Assembly (NCBI GenBank): GCA_000697665.1
Contig: KL197722.1
Span: 86,844 to 150,843, forward strand
DNA length: 64,000 nt
DNA from: Jaapia argillacea MUCL 33604
Lineage: Eukaryota > Basidiomycota > Agaricomycetes > Jaapiales > Jaapiaceae
Reading direction: 5' to 3'
Shown here: positions 12,090-21,591 of the stretch, piece after piece
How the letters are laid out: each line of letters begins with the position of its first letter
Numbering within the stretch: the first letter of the stretch is position 1
Program-made: the position numbers and the translations under genes
Notes under the pieces: model-generated
The model's input: the letters and a program-made list of their open reading frames with translations, nothing else
What the model was told of the DNA's origin: nothing
Databases searched by the model: none

Positions 12090-13456
12090 TTAACAGATAA
12101 TACACTCCGCTTCCGACTTGGCGAGCCGCGCTTCCAGTCGAGCTTGTAGTGATCCTGAGGGAGTGAAGTATGAACTGCCACTGAACCCCAAACCCACAAA
12201 TCAGCTTCATGTACGACGTTGAAACAGCAAATCACGTACTCAAATTGCAAGCTCGATCCCATCAAACTCTCATCAAGACTAACGACCACCTTTTTCAACC
12301 CATTCCCATCATTCCCCGACAAGGGAGAGACTAGCTGCATGGAACCCGATTTTAAACGAATGGATATCGTCGGTTTCGGTTTGCCCTCCTTTATTGGTGG
12401 TGACGGGAGGGGTGAATCGATTAGAGATGGTGGGGGTGTGAACGGGCGTTGAGAGGGCTGTTCGATTATGAGTCGAGAATCGAGCCACGTTGGAGGGCAG
12501 TTTTCGAGGAGCTCGATGGAGATTAGCCAGGATCCAGCTCGTTTGTTGTAAGAGTTGGACGCCGAGGCCACGAAGAACGATAACCGCCATAATCTCCCTC
12601 GTGGATTTCATAAACTCAGTTGGTCGTTCAGAGAAGAAGATAAGTAGGGCATACCTCTAGCGATAAATTCCAGATGAATTTGCTGAGTCACCCTCATTCT
12701 CCTTTGAAACATCGCCACCTCAAAGTCTGCCGCAAAAGCACCCTCATCTCCAGGTAAATCGTGGACGATCACAGTATCGGGGGGTACCTCCCCTCCCAGC
12801 AATATCTCTTCTGATCCCAGCAAAGGCGCAAAGGCCGCAGAGCTCCTCAGTCTCTGAAACAGCGCATGATCCGAGTTTACCAAGCAAGCTTGTCGGATCT
12901 CAGAAGCCATGCTCTCGGATAAGGGAGCTGAGAATCGAAGGAGGGAGCTAAGGAGGTCGGGTTGGTCTGGATCTACTGGTTCGGATGGTCGCTTGAGGAT
13001 GGCCCAATACAGAGGTGTATGGTTTTCGATGGACTTTTCGTGGAGGATGGATGACATCGAAAGCCCGTTGGTTTTACAGGCTTCCCAGCAGCTATCGAGG
13101 ACAGCAACGGGCGCAGGTTCGGTCGATGAGTGCTTGACTAGGTCTCGCACAAGCGACAGTACTGTAGATCGTACCTCTCGCGCAGTACGAGAGGCACCAA
13201 AGCCAAACCATGTCGATGCACCTTTGCCTTTGGCTGAAGAAGCCGCAGGCGTACTGCTCCTGATCGAAGGCGGCGGAGAACGTGATGAGGCAAGGCTCGG
13301 TGGAGGTGGGTATGTTGATGGTCCTGGAATTGGTGCTTTCTCGTCGTGTGAGAACCGTCGAGCCGACGATGGTCCCGAGTTCGGGATGGAGTCATATGCT
13401 GGAGGAGCATCAGCTGGTGTCGGGTCCTCAGGTAATGGTACTTTCTCCACAATCAT
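12090..13456 (-). CDS. Conserved basidiomycete protein of unknown function
   Basis: Three exons close to 416 aa: 13456-12655, 12597-12240, 12180-12090. The first 90 residues are Pro/Ser-rich and disordered (DAPPAYDSIP, PPPPSLASSRSPPPS). A folded segment follows with STVLSLVRDLVKH, a CWEACKTNGLS block and an ankyrin-like ENHTPLYWAILKRP, then a region ending in a predicted beta-type domain and the tail ARLAKSEAECIIC. I recall this architecture as widespread in Agaricomycetes without a known function; that is memory, not a search. The ends in CIIC could suggest a lipidated or metal-binding tail, but there is no proper CaaX spacing. Intron 2 (12181-12239) is needed to reach this conserved-looking end. 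Confidence 0.75.
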
Positions 13457-14131
13457 CGTAGAGGTTCGAGTGAGTCAGCAACAAGTCCAATGCAGAGATA
13501 AAAAGGAAGAGAGGTTGCTGCGAGCCGTAGTATTCGAACACACGAAACCGCAGTCCGTAGCAAGGGATTGGCGTCGCGTACGAACGGCACTGCCTTCACG
13601 GCATCAAGAATCTGCACGGCCATAGCTATCTTATCCGATGGAGCCCGTCAAAGTCCTACATACACTGTGGAGCCGACGCCGTTGGACATGATTATTGCAA
13701 TATGTAGGATACACTATACAGGAATACTTCAAGATCGATATCCGACGGTCGTCAACTGCCTCTCCAAGACAGAAGCCAGGGGAACAGGTCCCAAATGTGT
13801 CGATAGAACTGGGAGGAAAGGCCAGAGTCACACGGTTTCTATGCGGATGTGAGGAGAACTTGCTCCGCTCCGCTGAGAGGCAAAGCTACTTGTGCCAGCG
13901 TAAATCCGCCTAGGCGGTGTGGGGATACCACCGAAACTCCTGGATGACGGTCAGCGATATGAGTGATGTCACACGACAAGCGAGAAGAGACCACCACAGA
14001 CTCGCTGAATGTATCCATGGCAATATCAGTCTCATTGGTACCCTTCACACCACTTCTTGGTTCGACCCTGCTGTGCTTGTGTATCCTGGCGAGTATTCAG
14101 AGATCCACTAGGAAGATTCGGAGGTGAGGAC
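13457..14131. other. Intergenic, nothing recognised
   Basis: 675 bases between the start of the gene ending at 12090 and the stop of the membrane-protein gene. It should hold the promoter of the former. No further feature was seen. Confidence 0.45.
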
Positions 14132-15286
14132 TTACAGTCTCAAAGGACAAGAGGCTCCTTCCATCACCATGTTGACATACACACGACCAGCGCAAGACGA
14201 TCTGTCCAATAATTTAATAAGTCGGTACGGGGTGTGGGCGACGGGTCGTACTCACAGGGCAACGACTGTAAATGGGGAGCAGGAAGATTAGCTTACTCAA
14301 CGTCTGGGAGCAAATGATCCTTACATGCAAAGAACGACGTTATCTATCAAATAATTAGCTCGCTGGTTTCGGAAAGAAAAGTTCGACCTCACCAGGGCCG
14401 ACACGTTTCCTATGAAATTGGATCCGTTTTCTTAACACCTGAAAAAGAGGCAAACAAGAGATCCAGCGCACCTTTGCCACCAGTGAAGCCGTAGATCTGG
14501 AGAGTTCGATGTGACTCATTAGCTGAGCGAATGACAGACGGACGAAGAAGAATCCTCACCAAACAAACCACCCACACAGATGAAGCGATGAAGAAATATA
14601 TGGCCGACGACGACGAGAGGTATCCCACCCATCTCCAAAGACTTCGGGCCACAGTCTCGTCGCTGCGAAGGGCCTTCGTGATATTCGCCCCTAACACTAG
14701 AATAAAATACGTCGCAAGGAGGGCCGTCACTATAGGAGTTGATGAGGCATGGTTTCGAATAAGCATGGTTAGGTAGATATACCATAGGAAGCAATGATCA
14801 TCGGAATATTTGAATTATCCCACGAATCCCCAACATTCACTAGACCTACTCGGGCAAGAGAGCCATTAGATAAAGACCAGCAAGTAGACAACGGACGACA
14901 GTTACATCGCATCACAAGGCCTCCAAGACCAAGTTGTGCAACCGTGACAAGGACGAGTACGGGAAAGTTATGACACGTAGACACCCTGTGAACCGAGTGA
15001 GAAAGAGTCGTTGCAGAACCAGGTTGTACGCACACCCTCGTACACAAGACATTAGTGGCGAATGCTATTGACAGCGTCCCACATCCCTGCCACGTATAAT
15101 CGAGGAACTGATCGAAGGTCAGGGTGGCCGCGGCCTAGAGATCGTCAATCAACAGGAGCAAGACCCACGTCGTATTGTTTGAAGGTTGATGTATCGATAA
15201 AAGCAAGGTAGACGCAGATGGAAAGCAAGCCAGCATAACGGCAGGCGAAGTAAAGCACAGCTCCCCATATGCATCCTCTTTTCCTC
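14132..15286 (-). CDS. Multi-pass (7TM-like) membrane protein, 5-prime end unresolved
   Basis: Ten exons read on the minus strand keep one frame to the stop at 14132: 15286-15169, 15134-15034, 14985-14906, 14845-14783, 14729-14560, 14496-14472, 14409-14393, 14343-14325, 14265-14256, 14201-14132, at least 224 residues. Hydrophobic helices include GAVLYFACRYAGLLSICVYL, PVLVLVTVAQLGLGGLV, TALLATYFILVLGAN, SSAIYFFIASSVWVVCLIYG and a last one starting ALITSFFAF. The basic CRRKRG before the first helix resembles the loop of the fungal DUF6533/6534 type of 7TM proteins, but the match is loose. Four exons are 10-25 bases long. The start exon(s) must lie between about 15.3 and 16.0 kb. Function, such as sensing or transport, is unknown. 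Confidence 0.6.
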
Positions 15287-16317
15287 CTGCATATGGACCA
15301 ATCAACTGGCAACGTTCTCCCGAGTTCCCACCTGGAGAAACAATTCAACATCAGAGGAACGCCACACGACACCTTTGTGCGATAGAGCCGATGAACGCAA
15401 AGTACATACACGTACACCCCACTCAGGGCATGGATGATGAAGGAAGACGCATCTGTTCATCAGAAGGAGGAGCCTCTTCAGAACTCCTGGTCAACGAATG
15501 TCGGAGTTTATCAAAGGACGCACCAAACGCAAGCGCATACGAGGTAGACCTGGTTTGCATATTTTAAGCATGAAGCATGTCCAAAAGCTCTCGAGCTCAC
15601 AAGAGCTGAGAGGAACGGTAGCAAATGGGGACGCGAAACAGATGATGACTTATAAGTACTTCCGGTCAGGTGAGGGGACGACCAAATTCCCACTCGTGCA
15701 ACCAAGGTAGAATAATCACACTCAGATCGGCATATGTACACACAATCGGACTCTTGGCGGATCTTGCGAAGCTTGTCAAGCCAAATCTCGGACCAAGATA
15801 TGCACGTGGCGATTGCCTCCGCAACAACTACATCGGGGGAACGAAGGTTCGGCGAATTGTTGGAGGCGAAGCAGAAGATTGAAGGAGGCCAGATTGTAGA
15901 ATAGCCTGCGGTGAAATTCGCAGAGATCGGAAAGGAGGCTTGGGGCTCGAGAAATGCTGCGATTGAGGGATATCCTTTCTTTCTCCACATCAACGATCCC
16001 AACACATTGTGAGAGAGTAACCACGTTGCTCTGGCTCACCTAGTCTTTATATATCCTTGCGGACTCTCATCCTTGCTCATACGAATTCTTTAGATCCCGA
16101 GGTGTCGTTATCCTTGGCGTTAAACTGTATTCAAAAAGCGAGTATTCCAGCTCGCGTGCCTTGCACGTTACGTCTATTATACGGCACCGTCTAAGGTTGC
16201 AGAGACTATCAGTTCATGGTTAAAACTGCGGAGAACGTGCATCCACCGCGAGCGAATTTGTCCTGGAGGGCGACTCCGCCCACCATCGATGAGCGGAATC
16301 GACCAGAATCGTTGAAA
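15287..16317. other. Region expected to hold the 5-prime exon(s) of the 7TM-like gene
   Basis: A minus-strand TATATAAAG at about 16046-16054 could be the core promoter. Downstream there is an open frame from an ATG near 15990 (MWRKKGYPSI) to 15511, with no recognised domain. It may be part of the membrane-protein transcript or chance. I could not join it convincingly. Confidence 0.25.
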
Positions 16318-18828
16318 TCAAATCTGCTTGGACTCTTGCTCAACAGACCATCTGCTACCACCCTCGGCCCTAGTAACGGGACACAATTCAACGTCCCCAG
16401 TGTTTCCAGGATCAACTTTGCCCTCGGAGTCAGCCTCTCTTCTCGCCTGTGCTCTCAAATCTTCCTCGTCCCCTCGAGTTAGTTCTTTATGGCGTATCAT
16501 GAGTACACTGGCGATAGTCGCGATCGCAGCCAGGGTGGCATTCAGTACGAACACAACCCTGAAGCCATGATTGTATCCAGACAAGATATGATCAGCTGCC
16601 GATGTCGTAATCCCGAGCGAAGCCAGTTTACTCGCAGAAGAAGGGGACATTCGCGAGCCGAGCAAAGTAGGGTCGTCGACCACGGCTTTAATGACGGAAG
16701 GTGACAATGCAAGCGACGTCATTGCACCTCGAAGAGCGTTGTTGCTAAAGTGAATGAGTAACGGTCTGACTGGAGAACTGGTAGGAAAACCGATCTCAAC
16801 TCACGTTATGGTAGCACCAACAGCCAAAGACAACGTCCCCCCAAGCAGTCTGATGAACTAAGGGCAGTCGATTGAGACCTGAATACGAGGGGATGATATA
16901 GTTCGAATGGAAACTCACATTCCGAACAGCGGTGACGACGGACATATCCTTCCTTGATACACTAGCTTGGGCCGCGACAGTGGTAGTTTGAAGAGTCTGC
17001 AATGACGACAATAAGGTCCGTCAAGATTTAATGGCAAGTAGGTGTATCCTCGGGCGTACCTGTCCAGCTCCAACCCCAGACAATAGCATGAAGAAGACGA
17101 GAAGAGCCTTAGGTGATGACGGGGTAACCGTTGATAGGCAGCCACAACCGACCGCCCAAACGGAAAAACCGGAGTGGATGATGGTCTGAAACTTATTTAA
17201 TTGGAGTCGTGTGAGGGCTAAAGCTAAATCTTACCCGATATCGGCCAGTCTTGCTCACGATCACCCCCTAAGATCGAAATCGAACAGACGTCAGAGCGGG
17301 ATTGTGCAATTGATCAGGTAACGCACAGTGATAAAACTCGCGCAAGTCTGGCTGACTAGCACTGGGAGCAAGAACACGCCTGATCGGATGGGCGAGTAAC
17401 CAAGACCAATTTGGAAGAATTGGGGAAGGTAGAATAGAGACGAGTAGAACACAAACCCACTGATAGGGGAATGGATAGTAAGTCTACGTTGTGAGATAAA
17501 CAAAATTTCCCAACTCACTTGACAAACATCGTGATGTAGACCCCGGCAACGGTGACATGTTTGAAGATGTACACTTGCGTGAACACAGTCAGCGACCGGT
17601 CCCCACGATACTGGACAAGGCGGAACAAGATTCTCACTCGGAACGATGGGGAGTCTCGCGCCCTTCCATTCCCAGAAACAAAAGATGGCAACGACGAGCG
17701 CACCAGAGAGCAGGGGAGCAAGGACAATTGCTGACGTCCACGGGAAAGTAACGCCACCCTGTGAGGTTTCAGGGTCAGATGAGGAAGACTGATGAAAGAG
17801 GAACGGCCTCACCCAAATGAGAGGTAGAAGCACAAGAGTACACCCGACAAGTGTCAATACCGCCCCGACGTAGTCGACGGCGAGCAACTTCCTGAGGGTG
17901 AGACAATAAAATATTCACATGAGATAGCAATACCTTGACAAAAGGTTCGTATATGCGAACCTTTTCATATCACCTTGAACTGGTTTCAAGGGTAAGACAA
18001 AGATGACAACGCAAAGGGCGCACAGCGAGATCGGAATGGTGATCCAGAAGCACCACTAGACGGAGAAGTAATTCTTGAATTGGTTGAATAGTCGTATGAG
18101 GCTAGATTACTGACCCTCCAAGTCACCTTCTCAGCTAGAGCACCTGCGAACAAGCAATTATTCGCGTCGTAGATAGATGGCTCAATGATGATCTCTTACC
18201 TCCGACCAAAGGTCCTATTGCATATCCCAACGCAACTACACCTCCGATGATGCCTTGATATTTCCCCCTGGACCGATGTTTAGTGGCATGATCTGGCGGC
18301 AGAGGGAAACTGGTACCTTTCACGAAGACTGACAACGTCTGATATAACAATCTGCGCCATGCTAATAATTCCTCCGCCTCCTGCTCCCGCGAAACCTCGA
18401 AACACAATCAACTCGATGATAGTTCTCGAGAACCCAGCGGCCAAACTTCCGATCATGAAAACACTCATGGCCAAGCACAATGCTGCCTTCCTGCCAAAGA
18501 TATCACTAAAACGACCGTACAGTGGTTGAAACCCCGTAGAAGTTAAGAGGTACGCCGAAGGCACCCAAGAGACCACGGAGCCAGCATTGAAGGCGGCGGA
18601 GATGGTCGGCAGCGCAGTAGCCACAGTGACCGAGTCAAGGACTGACACCAGGATACACATGGCAAGAGAGAGGAACACAGACACGACCTTCCTGAAAGGC
18701 AGGAGGTTGGTTTGGTCTGTCAGGTCTATGACAGCCTTGCTGTGAGTATCTCGAGCAGCGAGAGTTTCCTCTATCTTTTCTGGTCCATCGGAGGAGGACT
18801 CTTTTACGATAGTAGACGTATTGGACAT
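16318..18828 (-). CDS. MFS drug:H+ antiporter, DHA2 (14-TM) type
   Basis: Major facilitator transporter at the plasma or vacuolar membrane, likely exporting toxins or metabolites. The start at 18828 (MSNTSTIVKESS) was chosen over an in-frame ATG at 18879, because the shorter form begins like most family members with a polar tail. Motif A is GRFSDIFGRKAA and motif C is GYAIGPLVGG; WVPSAYLLTSTGFQPL and RGFAGAGGGGI are also typical. About nine introns are needed, and the exons continue through QFFQIGLGYSPIRSG and VAAQASVSRKDM to a polar tail ending EQESKQI. No premature break was seen. The substrate cannot be inferred. Confidence 0.88.
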
Positions 18829-19165
18829 GATGGACAGATGAAGAGGTGGGCTGTCTGGAACGATGCTTGCAAGCCTCAAGGCGGAGAAAAGAAAAGTAAG
18901 CCGACGAAGCCGAAGTTCTACGTGCCGTGAAGGAGGACAAGATTAGACTGTCTCTCAAATTTATCTTTGGGGGTTCTTAGACGCATGCAGGGTCTACGAA
19001 CAGGGGGCGTATCGCTTCGAGCTCATTTGCGAGGTTGGCGTTGGGTTGTTGAGGTCCAGGGGTCAACGTAGTCACAAAGGAGCAGCGTGGGAATAGGGTG
19101 TGGATGGCATGCATGCATGGGTATAATAGCCAAAATATATTCCTTCCTTTCCCAGAATACTACAA
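18829..19165. other. Intergenic, MFS promoter
   Basis: 337 bases between the MFS start (minus) and the tRNA gene (plus). Nothing else was recognised. Confidence 0.4.
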
Positions 19166-19253
19166 GGGCACCTGGTGTAGTTGGTTATCACGCTCGCTTA
19201 GCATCGATACCCATGCCTGCGAGAGGGGAGGAGTTCAATTCTCCTGGCGTCCA
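19166..19253 (+). tRNA. tRNA-Ala (AGC) with 14-base intron
   Basis: An 88-base cloverleaf. The acceptor arms are GGGCACC and GGCGTCC with one A-C mismatch, and the G3:U70 pair that marks tRNA-Ala is present. The D arm is around TAGTTGGTTA. The anticodon stem CTCGC/GCGAG has anticodon AGC at 19200-19202, and an intron at 19204-19217 starts one base 3-prime of the anticodon, the standard site. The T arm AGGAG/CTCCT is perfect, with loop TTCAATT. The discriminator is A at 19253. A run of seven T at 19292-19298 can end Pol III transcription. Confidence 0.9.
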
Positions 19254-19257
19254 TTGG

Positions 19258-19288
19258 TTTTGCTGGTTCAATTCCCAGCGTGGCCGGT
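19258..19288 (+). repeat. Possible relic of a tRNA T arm
   Basis: Directly after the tRNA there is a second GCTGG-TTCAATT-like hairpin with CCAGC and then GTGGCC. It resembles a tRNA 3-prime end with no 5-prime half, so it may be a decayed tandem copy. It is short enough to be chance. Confidence 0.3.
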
Positions 19289-19298
19289 ATCTTTTTTT

Positions 19299-19602
19299 GT
19301 TGTGTTTTTGTGAGGACAGATCAACCCTTCGATACCCATTGAATGGCAGTTTATTGAAAAAAGTTGACGACACCGTAGTTCGAATATACAGGCACAATCC
19401 ATAACAACTGTCCAAGTTCTTTCTGTTGCAGGCGTAACAATGCATCCTTTGGACCTGGGGTCGAACTTGAAACTTGAAGTTCCGACGGAAGGGGCACGAG
19501 TAAATTGTCTGTAAGTACAACACTGTCGTGATAATGAGACAAGCTGCAGCCGTATGTTCATGTCGAAAAGATTGACCAGAGCGATAACCAAGACCAACAA
19601 GA
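19299..19602. other. Intergenic after tRNA
   Basis: About 300 bases between the Pol III terminator and the RPC40 stop (minus). Nothing was recognised. Confidence 0.4.
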
Positions 19603-20996
19603 TCAACTGTCCCTCATCTCCACGTCCCCACTCCCTCCTGAGTCCGATCGCAAAGCTTCAGCGGCCTTGCGAATCGTGGCAATTTTCTCTCGCATAACCT
19701 TGATGGATTCGGGCAAGAGCCGCTCAGGTGTATATGCCCCCTCTGACTCGATATGAACTACGGTGACGGCAATCAGCTTGGATAGGAAGATCCTAGGGGA
19801 GACGGACATACAGAGGAAGTAATCTCGCACTCGCTTCAACTCAACACACCCCTCAAACTCGGGATGTCGCAGCACCTCCCGACTCATAGTCTCCTTACGC
19901 ATCTGCTCCTCGTTGATAGAGACTGCCTTGGTGATGGGGTCGACCTCGATGACTCCGGGCGAAAAACACTTCCGAAACTTTTCTGCTAGATGCGGGGGAA
20001 CAGGTTTCTTGGGGTTGAGGACAATTAGAGGGAGCAGTCGGTACGACGCGGTTGCTAGATGGTTGCTAAAGTCAGGTTCATAACGCAAAAGAAGATCAAT
20101 TGGTGACGGACCGACGGGGCAAAACTTTGCGTGGTCCTTTCCGACAGACTTGACGGCGTGCATTTCCATGTCGACCTCTTGGCCAGGTCTCAATTTCATG
20201 AGAACGATGTTAGGATTGGTAGGCGCAGGAGGATTATCTGCAAAGACAATCTCCTGCTCGCCTTGCGGAACCCATTTTAAATGCGAAGAGAGGACCTCCG
20301 AGTTGATATATACTTCTGCGGGATCTGTCGCAGTTTTCGGTGCGTTTTTATTCCGTTCGCAGGTAACTTGTAGGTGGAAGACAAGGGTATTGCGGTCCGT
20401 TGGCTGATCGTTGTCGTCTACAGTAGCCATACAATCAGTCCACTATGAACTCTCACATACACCACAAGACTCGCCTTCTCTGCTTGACATTAGCGAAGGG
20501 TCGACATTAAGAGGAACGAGCCCCAGTCGATGCGCAAATACCTCGTCCACCATTACAGAAGTGTTGTTCCACACGTAAACATGTTCAATGCAGATTGAAG
20601 GAACCTAGACGCCATTCCTTCATAACCCATCATTTCCGTAGACCACTGAGACGGACTAACCTCCGCAATCAATATTCGTCGGAATGCATTCGCAATAGAC
20701 GCATCCACCCCCACCAAGTCAAACTCAATCGATCGTTTTGACAAGCGAGTAACTTTGACTTGCAGTCCCTATCCTTACAATCAACACAGACGGTAAGTAT
20801 CTAATTGAGGGCAAAGCTGGGTGGAAAAAAGCTGACTGACCTCTTGAAATTTCGCTAGGTTCCAGGAATGGTCCTCGTTGGGCCAGTATCCTGGGAAGTC
20901 TGTACTCGATACATCACGAGCGCGCTCGGCGTCAACTCGAACATGTCGTCTGGGATCGTACAACGACTGCGAGGAGGTAGAGGGAACGGGAGCCAT
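19603..20996 (-). CDS. RPC40: RNA polymerase I and III subunit RPAC1 (AC40)
   Basis: Alpha-like subunit shared by nuclear RNA polymerases I and III, which pairs with AC19. Five exons close to 384 aa: 20996-20841, 20768-20661, 20604-20475, 20417-19812, 19757-19603. The markers are the alpha-motif core [58 protein letters not shown] and [11 protein letters not shown]. Two splice sites are notable. Intron 1 has a GTCAGT donor and needs the GATAG acceptor at 20769. Intron 3 is best read with a GC donor (GCGAGT at 20474), because that keeps the frame and conserved spacing; a 45-base GT intron starting 12 bases later is the alternative and adds four residues. There is no sign of damage. Confidence 0.93.
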
Positions 20997-21591
20997 TTGT
21001 CAATCAAATTTCTGTTGCATTTCCTCTTTGGTCAATCCATCTACCACGTGGTCATCGTGGCTGCCGTACCACCTTTGGTTCCGTTTCTAGAGACTATTGG
21101 CTCTTGGGAAGAGCGCATAAGTATACTTAATCCTTGGATAATACTCTGGAAGCTGACCCTCGATTCGTAAACCATGACAGTCCTCGAACCCACGCAACCC
21201 AGACGCATTTCTGTCGAGCCTGAGCCCGTTTCACCCAGGCAGTGCAAAAATAGGTTTGTTTCAGGTTATCCAGTCATCCAGCCTTCAGGAACCTGTTTGA
21301 GCTTTTTCGACTTCTTTGCAGAGTCAAAAGCTTGGTTGCTATAGAGTCCAAGAAGTGTGTCGAAACAGATCTGTCCGTTTCCATGACCGAGCATCTCTAG
21401 CGCCCATGTATCATTCCCAGAATCCCAAGGAAAGCCATCGTGACCATTTACACGGGTACAGCTTTTCGCCCCATGGTTCATGAATCGCCCCCAAGAAGAA
21501 TCTGCCTTCGACTGCATACAGCCCTTGTACATGCTTTCATCTGCCCTTTCGCCCTCAACAACAAGTAGCTGCGTCTTTCGATACTCACAAA
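20997..21591. promoter_or_regulatory. Divergent promoter, RPC40 / kinase gene
   Basis: 595 bases between the starts of RPC40 (minus) and the kinase gene (plus). A minus-strand open frame at 21266-21532 shows no family. No clear TATA box was seen. Confidence 0.4.

Noticed and set aside
14410-14766. Stand-alone 118-residue membrane protein starting at 14766
   Set aside because: The ATG falls inside an intron of a longer multi-exon gene: splicing from 14783 to 14729 joins the same frame and adds upstream helices.
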